Below, piece by piece: positions 34,277 to 42,857 of a stretch of DNA of 64,000 nucleotides; the stretch's first letter is position 1, and each line of letters starts with the position of its first letter. The notes beneath the pieces are model-generated. The model was given only the letters and a program-made list of their open reading frames with translations, had not been told where the DNA came from and did no database searches. The position numbers and the translations under genes were made by a program. Origin of the DNA: Promethearchaeota archaeon (lineage in GTDB: Archaea; Asgardarchaeota; Lokiarchaeia; Sigyniarchaeales; SOKP01); contig RDOA01000005.1 in assembly GCA_011364925.1 (NCBI GenBank), forward strand, positions 56,898 to 120,897, given 5' to 3'.

Positions 34277-34284
34277 CTATAAAG
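34277..34284 (+). promoter_or_regulatory. TATA-like element before tRNA-Gly
   Basis: CTATAAAG lies 19-26 nt before the mature 5' end of the tRNA-Gly gene, the distance expected for an archaeal TATA box serving a tRNA with a very short leader. A T-run just after the gene (TTTTT from 34375) fits a terminator. Confidence 0.45.
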
Positions 34285-34302
34285 ATCTACAAATTTTACA
34301 CT

Positions 34303-34373
34303 GCGCTCTTAGTATAGTGGTAGAATCTCGGGCTTCCAACCCGAGGACCCGGGTTCAAATCCCGGAGGGCGCA
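34303..34373 (+). tRNA. tRNA-Gly (TCC)
   Basis: 71 nt, no intron, CCA not encoded. Acceptor stem GCGCTCT/AGGGCGC with one U-G pair, discriminator A. The anticodon loop is CTTCCAA, giving anticodon TCC (glycine). The T-arm loop is TTCAAAT with G-C stem. The D-arm contains TAGTGGTAG with the conserved GG. All arms pair, so the call is firm. A TATA-like CTATAAAG lies about 20 nt upstream and a short T-run follows. Confidence 0.96.
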
Positions 34374-34415
34374 CTTTTTAATTACTTCATTTTAATTCAA
34401 CCAGATTACTTGAAA

Positions 34416-34973
34416 TCAATAATAAATCCGATTCGTGATAACTTTTCCCTTATTGGAAAACCTAATACCTTCCATTTCTAACAATGCTCGTTTCATTTCA
34501 ATACCGCCTTGAAATCCCCCGAGTTCTCCATTGGTTTTTATTGCCCTATGACAGGGTATTACAATAGGAAATGGATTTCTCGCTAAAGCGTTTCCAACTA
34601 CTCTAGCACCATTCTGAATACCGATTTTGTTAGCGATTCGTTTATATGTGCTAATCCAACCTCTAGGAATACCATATTCAGCTAAAAGTACTTCTTTTTG
34701 AACTTTGAAACACTGGTTAAAATCGACTATCTGCAGTTCAAATTCAATTTTTTCACCCTCTAAAAAGTGGACAATTTTATTCCCTAGCGAATTGATTATA
34801 GATGAGGACCCCAACTTTATCGTTTTAAACTCTTCAAACGCTTTCTCTTCTGATTTGATTTTAGGGTCGCTTAAAAAAATGCGTTTAACTTTTAATTCAG
34901 GTCCATGCTCGTCCCAAATAATAGTAAATGTGCTAAAAGGAGAACTAAAGTTGGTAAAATAATACTCTACCAT
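34416..34973 (-). CDS. ogt: Methylated-DNA--protein-cysteine methyltransferase (Ogt/MGMT)
   Basis: 185 aa. The active-site motif IPCHRAI with acceptor Cys141 is followed by GELGGFQGGIEMKRALLEMEG, the usual C-terminal signature. The HTH DNA-binding part is WISTYKRIANKIG, and NGARVVGNALARNPFP is the Asn-hinge and arginine-finger segment. The protein removes alkyl groups from O6 of guanine in DNA in one suicidal step. The N-terminal domain is poorly conserved, as normal. AlkD and an SPL-like enzyme lie within 4 kb, giving a loose DNA-repair neighbourhood. The start is ATG. Confidence 0.95.
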   Translation of the reverse strand: MVEYYFTNFSSPFSTFTIIWDEHGPELKVKRIFLSDPKIKSEEKAFEEFKTIKLGSSSIINSLGNKIVHFLEGEKIEFELQIVDFNQCFKVQKEVLLAEYGIPRGWISTYKRIANKIGIQNGARVVGNALARNPFPIVIPCHRAIKTNGELGGFQGGIEMKRALLEMEGIRFSNKGKVITNRIYY

Positions 34974-35021
34974 GTCTATTACTATTCTCGATTTATTAAA
35001 AATCTTCGTGAAACGCTGATT

Positions 35022-36194
35022 TCACGATGAATGGACTTTTTCTAAAAATTCCTTTGATGGCATTAAACCGAATGCAAACATGTTGACTACTTGCTCTCTG
35101 AATTCTGAATCTATTTCGGATAACTTAAACATTTTATTTAAGTTACTCCCTCCGTGTTCGTAAAGGAAATTAATCATCGATAATTTTAATTTAAAATTTC
35201 TAATAATACTTTTGATTTCCTTATTAGTTCTAAAATTTTTTAAACTAATGTTAGAATAATCTTCATTTCGCAAGGCATTAATAGCCGTTTCTGCTGCTAT
35301 TTGACCAGATATTACCGCACTTTGGATTCCTTCGCCACTAATTGGAGATACAAATCCTCCAGCGTCCCCAATAATCATTACATTTTCAGAAAATAAGCTT
35401 TTTTCAAGTACTCCTTCAGCGGGAAATGGATATACAGACGACCAGATAACTTTTTTATTTGATTTAGGAATCAATTTCGTTATATTTGTATTTTCAACAA
35501 AATTTTTGTAATCTTGATGAATATTGTGTTTTAGATTATCTTTTCCAAATGTGAATATTCCTATGTTATATTTTTTGGGATTTAATGGAAATATCCACCC
35601 ATATCCCTGGAAGGGTGTAAAGAATACATATGCCCTTTTCAAATTCAAGTGATGATTACCCTCGATTATTGCACATTTACCTATAGCTAATTCTTTATTG
35701 ATCCATTTTGTTCTAATTCCAGACTTTATAGCTAATTTAGAACTCATTCCATCAGCTATGACTATAATTTTTCCACGGTATTCCTTAGTACCAGTTTGTG
35801 ATTTTGTTTTTACACCCATTTTTTGGGAATTCTTTACTACAAAATCATACGATACATTATTATCAAAAAGTTCTGCGCCAGCATCTAACGCTGCGTCTCT
35901 CATGATATTGTCAAGTTCCAATCTATCAACGATTATAGAAAATTCATCAGATGAACCCTCAAATTCTAATCTATGATAATCCGCTGAATGCATAACGACC
36001 CCAGTAACTTTTTGACTACTGAGTTTTTTCAGTTGGGGGTATAAATCCACGACACTGGAATGAACAGCTCCGCCACATGGTTTTCGCCATCTTGTATTTT
36101 TTTCAATCAAGGCAACTCTGAAACCTGCTTCTGTTAGGATCTTAGCACAATGAGAACCTGAAGGTCCAGCACCGCTTATTACAACATCAAACAT
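35022..36194 (-). CDS. Geranylgeranyl reductase family FAD-dependent oxidoreductase
   Basis: 390 aa. The Rossmann FAD motif VVISGAGPSGSHCAKILTEAGF is at residues 4-25 and RVALIEKN continues it. CGGAVHSSVVD near residue 40, IVIADGMSSKLA at about 150, and MIIGDAGGFVSPISGEGIQSA at about 275 (GDAAGxxxPxxGEGI pattern) are the family hallmarks. The group includes digeranylgeranylglycerophospholipid reductase, which saturates archaeal lipid chains. At 390 aa the size fits, so archaeal lipid reduction is the best guess, but paralogues act on other isoprenoids. The start is ATG. Confidence 0.88.
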   Translation of the reverse strand: MFDVVISGAGPSGSHCAKILTEAGFRVALIEKNTRWRKPCGGAVHSSVVDLYPQLKKLSSQKVTGVVMHSADYHRLEFEGSSDEFSIIVDRLELDNIMRDAALDAGAELFDNNVSYDFVVKNSQKMGVKTKSQTGTKEYRGKIIVIADGMSSKLAIKSGIRTKWINKELAIGKCAIIEGNHHLNLKRAYVFFTPFQGYGWIFPLNPKKYNIGIFTFGKDNLKHNIHQDYKNFVENTNITKLIPKSNKKVIWSSVYPFPAEGVLEKSLFSENVMIIGDAGGFVSPISGEGIQSAVISGQIAAETAINALRNEDYSNISLKNFRTNKEIKSIIRNFKLKLSMINFLYEHGGSNLNKMFKLSEIDSEFREQVVNMFAFGLMPSKEFLEKVHSS

Positions 36195-36518
36195 AATTAT
36201 AAAATCTTTTTTAAGAAATTGAGTGATATATAACTAATTTAATAGTTTATTAAAAAATTGCGAATTATTTAATAAAAATAGTGCTACAGAAGTTTAAGAG
36301 TATTATAATTGGGCATTCATTTATAATTGCGAAATGTTATATTTTTAATTTGAAAAAACACAACGTTTTCTATATTTCATTTCCATTTTTTAATCACTTG
36401 CTCGTAATAATAATTACGGGCACATTTTCACATCTAATTCTGAATTCAAGCTACGCAAAATAACTAATCTTATATTTTTTCTAGCATTATTGAGCGTTAC
36501 TGATATTCTTGCAACACT
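36195..36518. other. Intergenic region, no gene seen
   Basis: 324 bp between the reductase and the radical SAM gene, which are divergent. It contains AT-rich promoter-like sequence and one 60-codon plus-strand frame (36281-36463, GTG start) with biased Phe/Ile/Leu composition and no ribosome-binding site, which I do not call. No repeat or RNA fold stands out. Confidence 0.6.
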
Positions 36519-37667
36519 ATGATGAAAAACATTAAAATTTCTTATAAAGAATTTAAGACGGCTTTAAACAAGTTAAAATATCCCGATTCTTGGTTTTGGT
36601 GCAGATATACTATAAATCCTTACTCTGGATGCGCTCATAAATGCTTATACTGCGATGCTCGAAGCCAACGATATTACTTAAGTCAAGACTTTGAAACAGA
36701 AGTGATCGTGAAAACAAATATCGATAAAGTCTTAGATCAAAAGATAAAAAGGTCTCGAACGCTTCTACCAGATGTAATAGGTCCCGGTGGAGTCTGTGAC
36801 GCATATCAACCAATCGAATTAGAAGTAGAAAATACTCTAAAAATTTTAAAAGTAATAGAAAAACACAAATATCCAGTGAATATTGCTACAAAATCGAATT
36901 TAATCACTAGAGATTTAGAAATATTAAATAGAATCGCTACTGATACCTGGTGTACAGTCGGTTTTTCAATTACTACAATGGATGAGGAATTAGCTCAATT
37001 TTTGGAACCTCATTCATCATCTCCTAAGGAAAGACTTGAAGCGTTAAGTAAAATTAAACAAGGAGCACCTAAAATTCAAGTGGGGACTTATTTCATGCCA
37101 ATTATTCCATTTTTAGAAGATACCGACGAAAATTTAGAAGCTGTAATCAAAAAATCAAAAGAGAGTGGAGCTGATTTCGTTCTGTTTTCTCCCGGCTTAA
37201 CTCTTCGGGACGCTCAAGCAGATTTCTTCCTTAAAAAAATAAAGGAAAGTAAATATGGCAATGTTGTTAAACCTTTGTTAAATTTATACAGTGGACAAAT
37301 TGGACCTCCTAAAAACTATGTTCATCGGATTTATAAGAAATTATTACCTTTATGTCAGAAATACGATATCGCAGTTCGAGAAAAGAGATGGATTCCAAAA
37401 GATTATCGAAAATGGAACTATAAAATCTCCGAACTGCTATTGGTTAAAGAATATATGGATGTCTTAAAATATGGCAAATCGGACAAATCTTTCTACTGGG
37501 CGGGATTGACTCTAAACAATTTGGAAGAATCCATCCTTAATGTCTACAATCGAGGAGAACTCTCCAAATTAAGGAATTTTAATTCTAAAGTAAGAGAATT
37601 CGTTGAATCGTATTTGGAGCAAAATAAAGAATTGAATGAGAAAACAGGTATGGATAGATTTTTATGA
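36519..37667 (+). CDS. Radical SAM protein, SPL (spore photoproduct lyase)-like/Rv2578c type
   Basis: 382 aa. The cluster motif GCAHKCLYCDAR (C38, C42, C45) is preceded by INPYSG, and followed later by IGPGGVCDAYQPIE, VNIATKSNLITRD and VGFSITTMDE, which place it in the COG1533 group with spore photoproduct lyase and Rv2578c. Members act on DNA lesions or other substrates. It overlaps alkD by four bases (ATGA), so both proteins are made from one mRNA, which favours a DNA-repair role. The start is ATG. Confidence 0.85.
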   Translation: MMKNIKISYKEFKTALNKLKYPDSWFWCRYTINPYSGCAHKCLYCDARSQRYYLSQDFETEVIVKTNIDKVLDQKIKRSRTLLPDVIGPGGVCDAYQPIELEVENTLKILKVIEKHKYPVNIATKSNLITRDLEILNRIATDTWCTVGFSITTMDEELAQFLEPHSSSPKERLEALSKIKQGAPKIQVGTYFMPIIPFLEDTDENLEAVIKKSKESGADFVLFSPGLTLRDAQADFFLKKIKESKYGNVVKPLLNLYSGQIGPPKNYVHRIYKKLLPLCQKYDIAVREKRWIPKDYRKWNYKISELLLVKEYMDVLKYGKSDKSFYWAGLTLNNLEESILNVYNRGELSKLRNFNSKVREFVESYLEQNKELNEKTGMDRFL

Positions 37668-38407
37668 TAGAATCGATAGTAAAGGAAATCTCCAATTTAT
37701 TAATAGAAAATACGCCAAAATTGTCTAATGATCAAAAAGAAAGAATGTATAAAATATTAAATCCAGATATTTCTGATTATAGGATATATGGAATTCGAAT
37801 ACCAGAAATAGATAGGATCGTTAGATCTGTTTATGAGACCTTTAACTGCAACTACGATGATGCTGTTGATGTGTTTAAGAAGCTTACAAGGACAAATAGT
37901 GAAGAGCAAAAGTTCGCTGGTTTTTTATTCTTAAATCGTTTTAAGAAAAACTTCAACATGGAAACAGTAGACATTATTAGAGAAGAATACTCTAAATATT
38001 GCCACACATGGAGTCACATAGATTCGACTTGCGTGAGACTTTTAGGTCCCTTTTTGGGAAAGAAGGGAAACGAATCGTTAGCGATTAAAACTATAAATGA
38101 ATGGGCAAATTCAAGCAACCTATGGATAAAAAGAGGTTCTATGGTCATTTTACTTAAAATCACAATGATGAGAAAAGATTTTGATGAGAATTATGTTTTT
38201 GACCTGGTAGATAAGATGTTACAATATTCTGATGCGAATTATATCGAAAAAGGGATAGGCTGGTTGTTAAAAACATGCTCTAAGTATAAGCCTGATGTCA
38301 TTATAAACTATTTAACTAAGAATAAAAGTAAACTATCAAGGCTTATTCTACGCTACGCCAGCGAAAAATTGCCAAAAGAAACGCGACTTCAAATTCTTAA
38401 AAAATAA
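37664..38407 (+). CDS. AlkD-like DNA alkylation repair glycosylase (HEAT-repeat)
   Basis: 247 aa of helical HEAT-like repeats. YGIRIPEIDRIVRSVYE matches the AlkD start (GVRxPDxRRIAK). IREEYSKYCHTWSHIDSTC has the W and D that form the lesion pocket (WxxxD), and SSNLWIKRGSMVILL is the family W-x(4)-VAxL region. AlkD removes 7-methylguanine and 3-methyladenine without base flipping. The gene overlaps the SPL-like gene by ATGA, so they are co-translated. The C-terminus is full length. Confidence 0.9.
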   Translation: MIESIVKEISNLLIENTPKLSNDQKERMYKILNPDISDYRIYGIRIPEIDRIVRSVYETFNCNYDDAVDVFKKLTRTNSEEQKFAGFLFLNRFKKNFNMETVDIIREEYSKYCHTWSHIDSTCVRLLGPFLGKKGNESLAIKTINEWANSSNLWIKRGSMVILLKITMMRKDFDENYVFDLVDKMLQYSDANYIEKGIGWLLKTCSKYKPDVIINYLTKNKSKLSRLILRYASEKLPKETRLQILKK

Positions 38408-38410
38408 AAT

Positions 38411-38773
38411 TTAGTAATTAGGCTTATTTCTTCCGATGTCGCCAATGTACAGCTTGAAATAATTATTCTCCTTCCCAATTTCAAGAGTTGTTTCCATGTC
38501 AAAAGTAGCTCCGTACTTGATTACTGAATACTCATTTTGTCCCAATACATTTTCAATATCCTCAATGAGTGAAACTTGAGTGTCTTTAACTAGCAATTTT
38601 GGTCCTTGTTCTGGTTTACTGTTATTAACAATCTTTAAATAATACCTATTAGAGTTTTTCTTAATCTTAAATTCGCAATCAACCATTCCAAACTCATCAT
38701 CGTAAAAAGCATCGGAAATTTGGTACCCGACTTGTTCTAAACCTTTAATTAATAAATTCATTAGTGTTTCCAT
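38411..38773 (-). CDS. Hypothetical protein, 120 aa
   Basis: I do not recognise this family. The protein is acidic, soluble and alternates strand-like blocks (MVDCEFKIKK, NRYYLKIVNN) with helix, and ends with KLYIGDIGRNK. No cysteines form a metal site. The start is ATG, and it converges with the alkD gene with only 3 bp between the stops. Composition and frame length support a real gene. Confidence 0.6.
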   Translation of the reverse strand: METLMNLLIKGLEQVGYQISDAFYDDEFGMVDCEFKIKKNSNRYYLKIVNNSKPEQGPKLLVKDTQVSLIEDIENVLGQNEYSVIKYGATFDMETTLEIGKENNYFKLYIGDIGRNKPNY

Positions 38774-38823
38774 AATTATATTGTGCGATTGTATTATTTA
38801 AATCTAAATTAGGTTATCAAGAA

Positions 38824-39681
38824 TTAAAAGTCCATTGAGAATTTAATCGCGTTTGCAGGGCAGATCTCGATACAACGATTGCAATAATAACATTCTGTTT
38901 TTTTACTATCTGCAGCTGCCTCTTGCGTAGGACAAATTTTTTCACATAAGCCACATTCAGTACAATCTTCAGTTCGTTCGTATTTATATCTGCTTAACCG
39001 ACTTGTTAGAGCAGCCAAAGCGCCAAATGGACATAAAAATCGACACCATGGTCGATACAGGAAAAGGCTTGCAACACTTATAATCACTAATCCGATAAAG
39101 GGAATTACGAACGAAAAAGTAGTGACTGTCTTGTAAAACGAAAACCCTGAAAGAGGATTAAATGCATTAAGGAGTAATATGCCCCAAAATAGTGCTAGAA
39201 CTATAATAACTCCCAAAAAGATCCTACGCGTAATGGAAGCTATTTTTGATGAGACTTCGATGCGTAGTTTTGTCTTTTTATTTGATTTTATGCTTGATTT
39301 AAAATTTACTTTCGAAAGAAGTTCCTGAAGCGCTCCTAGAGGACATGCAAATCCACAAAGAATCCTACCCGCCACTATAGACAATCCTAGCAAAACGGTT
39401 AAAATTATGATCACTGCAATTAACGAAAGAATTGACCCACCCCCTACATATACACCGATAAGTTGTTGGATAGGCATAACTAAATTAGGAATTCCCCCGA
39501 ATACTATTCCTCCAACAAATATTGCAACCACAATAAGTAATAAATTTACTTTCTTCGACAACATCTTTGTTCCAAGTAATAAGATTACTACTATAAAGGT
39601 CATAGCCCATAATAGAAACATAGGAACAGCGAGCGTATAATCAAAAGGAAAAATTTCTGTTTGAAAAATCATAAAAATCAA
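38824..39681 (-). CDS. Membrane 4Fe-4S protein, NapH/YccM-like
   Basis: 285 aa with five to six membrane helices. Two cysteine-rich loops, GRILCGFACPLGALQELL and RPWCRFLCPFGALAAL, are the CxxxCP motifs of the NapH/NosR/CcoG class. The C-terminus holds two ferredoxin-type 4Fe-4S clusters (CTECGLCEKICP and CYYCNRCIEICP). Such proteins pass electrons between membrane quinones and soluble partners. No terminal reductase lies next to it; the following gene, DUF2769-like and cysteine-rich, may be a partner. The start is ATG at 39681. Confidence 0.86.
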   Translation of the reverse strand: MIFMIFQTEIFPFDYTLAVPMFLLWAMTFIVVILLLGTKMLSKKVNLLLIVVAIFVGGIVFGGIPNLVMPIQQLIGVYVGGGSILSLIAVIIILTVLLGLSIVAGRILCGFACPLGALQELLSKVNFKSSIKSNKKTKLRIEVSSKIASITRRIFLGVIIVLALFWGILLLNAFNPLSGFSFYKTVTTFSFVIPFIGLVIISVASLFLYRPWCRFLCPFGALAALTSRLSRYKYERTEDCTECGLCEKICPTQEAAADSKKTECYYCNRCIEICPANAIKFSMDF

Positions 39682-39789
39682 TCCAAAAAATTAAAATCCC
39701 ACTTTAAAAAATATGAGAACTATTTTGAAACTTTTTAATTTAGTATCAAAATTTGTTTGCTCCACTTGAATTTAAATTCGAAAAATTAG

Positions 39790-40119
39790 TTATTTTCCCG
39801 CTTGTGATAGTTTAATCGCGTTGCCGTTAGTACAGTAATACTCCCACCGAAGACTCATTGTTTTTGTAATTGGACATTGACTACATAAACATGTTTTCTT
39901 CTCAGTTATTACAGAACTCTTCCCTATCATACAAAAGGCAAGATTTTGTTCTCCAGTTTCCACGTGACTGGGACACTTCCCACAATAATCCCTACATATA
40001 TATATTACTTGTTCAATACTATTTTCCCATTGTTTATCAGTCATCTTGCCATAAAACATTTCTAATTTTTCTTCAAAAGTAGCATTCGCAAAACTTTCTT
40101 CCCCCATTTGTATTTTCAC
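39790..40119 (-). CDS. Cysteine-rich DUF2769-like protein
   Basis: 109 aa with eight cysteines: CRDYCGKCPSH, LAFCMIGKSS, CLCSQCP and YYCTNGNA. This arrangement resembles the DUF2769 domain known from methanogens and Asgard archaea, likely binding iron-sulfur clusters or zinc. The N-terminal 35 residues are helical. It is on the same strand as the membrane 4Fe-4S protein and 100 bp upstream of it, so a redox link is plausible but unproven. The start is ATG. Confidence 0.7.
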   Translation of the reverse strand: MKIQMGEESFANATFEEKLEMFYGKMTDKQWENSIEQVIYICRDYCGKCPSHVETGEQNLAFCMIGKSSVITEKKTCLCSQCPITKTMSLRWEYYCTNGNAIKLSQAGK

Positions 40120-40152
40120 CTTTTTTTCATATTTGATGAGATTCTAAATAAT

Positions 40153-40905
40153 TTAAAGTGCTTTTTTAATGTTTTCAGTTAGGAACTCAACCATCTTTTC
40201 AATGTATATTTTTCCATGTTCTTTACTTGCTTTAACTGGATCTCCAATCACACCAATTTCTGTCAAGGAAGGCATTCCTCGCTTAAAAAGCATTTCGATT
40301 TCATCTTCTCCTAATTTACCAAGATATCCCGGTTGGAATCTTTCTCTTTTGACAAGATCTTCGGCTAGATATAAAATTTGAGATGTTTCTACTTCGCCTG
40401 CGTGAGCTCCTGCTTCTTCTTTCGCGACATTTAGATCAGCAGCAATCTTATCCTGTGCATCGACGAATTTCATTAAATCCGTAAAAGCTATGATCTTTAA
40501 ATTGCTATACTTTTCTTGCGCTTCCTCTACAGCTTCTTTTATAGGAATAAAGTTCCCGCCGTGCGTAGGGATGAAAATAATCTTTTCAAAACCGTGCCTT
40601 TGTAGGCTCTCTATGTAATCGTGAATAATAGCCTTTAATGTAGAATTTTTTAAGGAAATGGTGCCTGGATATGGTAAATGGTGATCCGAACACCCAACTC
40701 GTATTGTTTGTGCTTGTAAAGCGTTCTTTAGCTTTTGAGCCACCAAATTCGCCATAACATCTGCGGTTAAAGCGTCTGTTTGAGTGGGCAAATATGGACC
40801 GTGCTGTTCAGTAGAACCGACACCGATTACGACGGTTTTGAAACCGCTGCTAATTGCTCCTTCAATATCAACCCAGTTCATCTCTTCCATTCGAAGCGTA
40901 TTCAA
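40153..40905 (-). CDS. Creatininase-family amidohydrolase
   Basis: 250 aa. Family motifs are complete: GVGSTEQHGPYLPTQTD (the metal-binding E and H), the later SDHHLPYPGTISL, IFIPTHGGNF, and EEAGAHAGEVETS with the second glutamate. Archaeal members include ArfB, which hydrolyses FAPy in riboflavin and F420 biosynthesis, so a link to the two F420-type enzymes at 18-20 kb is possible; the family also covers creatinine and mycofactocin-related hydrolases. TTG at 40905 gives the N-terminus (TLRMEEMNW) seen in the family. The call on the family is firm, the substrate not. Confidence 0.88.
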   Translation of the reverse strand: MNTLRMEEMNWVDIEGAISSGFKTVVIGVGSTEQHGPYLPTQTDALTADVMANLVAQKLKNALQAQTIRVGCSDHHLPYPGTISLKNSTLKAIIHDYIESLQRHGFEKIIFIPTHGGNFIPIKEAVEEAQEKYSNLKIIAFTDLMKFVDAQDKIAADLNVAKEEAGAHAGEVETSQILYLAEDLVKRERFQPGYLGKLGEDEIEMLFKRGMPSLTEIGVIGDPVKASKEHGKIYIEKMVEFLTENIKKAL

Positions 40906-41180
40906 TTTAAGTCTCTCTTCATTTCTCTCTTGTTATACGAATTGATTAGAAGAGTCTATACTACTATTTATAAATTATCTAATTATTTGAGATTGATTTT
41001 CTGGAAATTCAAAAGAGTAGATAAAAGATTTCTTGATGATATTTCGTTTTATATGAAGGTAATAATCTTTAAATTACTCATGTGAAGGTTAGTTACTCAA
41101 GAAAATTAATTTTAGAACAATTTAAATTAGCAAATACATTAATATTAAGCAATGCGAAACCAGAGAGCTGAATGTAAATA

Positions 41181-42857
41181 ATGAGAAAAAGAACAATTTT
41201 AATGATAGTTTTTACAGCTACAGTTGTGATAATTCAATTATTTGGAATTCCATATTTAGGGATTATCTTAACATCTCATAGTGTAGAATTTGAATATATA
41301 TATAATTGGGACTTGATTGGTACTGATGGATGGTATGAAGGTTATACTGAGAATTTTCGTTCAAGTGGACATTATATAATAGATTTTAACGGTGATACCG
41401 CAGATGTAATTGCAAGAATAACTTGGACTTGGGAAGAGAATTATTACCATACGAGTGATGGTGCTATCGATAATTATCTATTCACGTACTCCCTAATTAA
41501 CGGTTCATATATCTCTGGAGATGATCAAGACTATAACGCTACAGGATTAAATGTATGGTTTCACATTCCAAATGGAGTAACTGAGTCTTCCTATCAAATA
41601 TTAGACACCTATTACGATGTATTAGGCGATGGAGTCATATGGGTTGGGCATTTAATGCCTTTTATCGGTAAACAATTACATTCTGAGGGAACCTATTATC
41701 GGGATGATATTTATGGGCAATTTGATGCAGTTTTTAACACAAATAATTATTTTACTCCAAAAGGATACTTAATAGGGGAGATTTATACGGAACACGATGA
41801 AGGATACGATCAAGAAACTGGATTGTGGTCAGTTTTTGACTTGAATTCTATACTTTTTGTCACATCTTCAAGTTATTTAAGGCCTTTTTGCTTTGGTTAT
41901 TATTTCTTAGCATACTGGTTTCCACTCTTGTTTTTCTTAGTGCTCTTCTATGTGGTTTATGAAAAGCTTCGTTGGAGGCCTCGTGTAATAGCGCGGGGGG
42001 CATTGGAGAAAGACATAATTATTCGGAGAACTTCTCCAAGAAATACCGATATTTCTTCAATCTCGTCGGTATATCTGGATATGATACCCACATATATAAA
42101 TCGTGCCAGATCACAAGGAAAACAAATTATTTATGCTCATAATCAAAAAGAAATTTTAGGCATCGGATTTATTGAGCCTAAAGCAAAAACGGGAACATTT
42201 TATGGAAAATTTATCAATGAATTAGTAAAGTTTGCTAATGTGAAATTTGTATTTACTGAAATGAGCCATTTACCAAACTTCAGAATTATAGAAACATTTG
42301 ATGTTTTTCAAGTTGAAAACCTTCAGCAACAAGATTTTAATTTTGATACAGACCATATTAGAGCAACTACAGAACCATACCTTAAGCCCATTATGAGGAT
42401 GATTGCAAACGAAGATAGTGGGAAGAAAAGTGAGAAATATGCTAAGTGGGTAATTAATTCTTTCAGGGACGATATTGCAGTGGCAGCCATTGCAAATAGA
42501 CAAGAAGATTGGATAAATCAAATTATATCAGAACTGTTTAGACGTAATTATCCGAAACCGGAGATTGTAGGTAATGAAGTTCTTTTAGGAGTTGGTTTCG
42601 CAACTCCAGGATTAGGCACTGGTTGGTTGTATGGGTTATATGTGCATCCAGCATTTAGAAATCATGGAATTGGAAGAAGCTTAGTTCAAGCAAGATTATC
42701 TACTCTTAAAGAAATGGGGTGTAATACAGTAATCACTGAAATCGCTGAATGGAACAGCCCCGCTAAGAATATATACGATGATTTTCGAGCGAAAAAAATA
42801 GGGAAAATGAACCTCTTTGGCAAGAAAATGCCGAAAGTTAAGGTGAGACGCTATTGA
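41181..42857 (+). CDS. Membrane protein with extracellular domain and cytosolic GNAT acetyltransferase
   Basis: 558 aa. A signal-anchor helix (residues 1-29) is followed by an extracellular beta-rich domain to about 245, a second helix (YFLAYWFPLLFFLVLFYVV, about 246-264), and a cytosolic half. The last 120 residues are a GNAT fold: GWLYGLYVHPAFRNHGIGRSL (acetyl-CoA loop R/QxxGxG/A; split to the core RNHGIG), then ITEIAEWNSPAKNIYDDFRA. A weaker acetyltransferase-like region precedes it. The layout (sensor outside, transferase inside) suggests regulated acylation. It overlaps the next gene by 4 nt. Confidence 0.75.
   Translation: MRKRTILMIVFTATVVIIQLFGIPYLGIILTSHSVEFEYIYNWDLIGTDGWYEGYTENFRSSGHYIIDFNGDTADVIARITWTWEENYYHTSDGAIDNYLFTYSLINGSYISGDDQDYNATGLNVWFHIPNGVTESSYQILDTYYDVLGDGVIWVGHLMPFIGKQLHSEGTYYRDDIYGQFDAVFNTNNYFTPKGYLIGEIYTEHDEGYDQETGLWSVFDLNSILFVTSSSYLRPFCFGYYFLAYWFPLLFFLVLFYVVYEKLRWRPRVIARGALEKDIIIRRTSPRNTDISSISSVYLDMIPTYINRARSQGKQIIYAHNQKEILGIGFIEPKAKTGTFYGKFINELVKFANVKFVFTEMSHLPNFRIIETFDVFQVENLQQQDFNFDTDHIRATTEPYLKPIMRMIANEDSGKKSEKYAKWVINSFRDDIAVAAIANRQEDWINQIISELFRRNYPKPEIVGNEVLLGVGFATPGLGTGWLYGLYVHPAFRNHGIGRSLVQARLSTLKEMGCNTVITEIAEWNSPAKNIYDDFRAKKIGKMNLFGKKMPKVKVRRY

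Noticed and set aside
36281..36463. 60-aa plus-strand frame
   Set aside because: Biased Phe/Ile composition and no ribosome-binding site; likely chance in AT-rich DNA.
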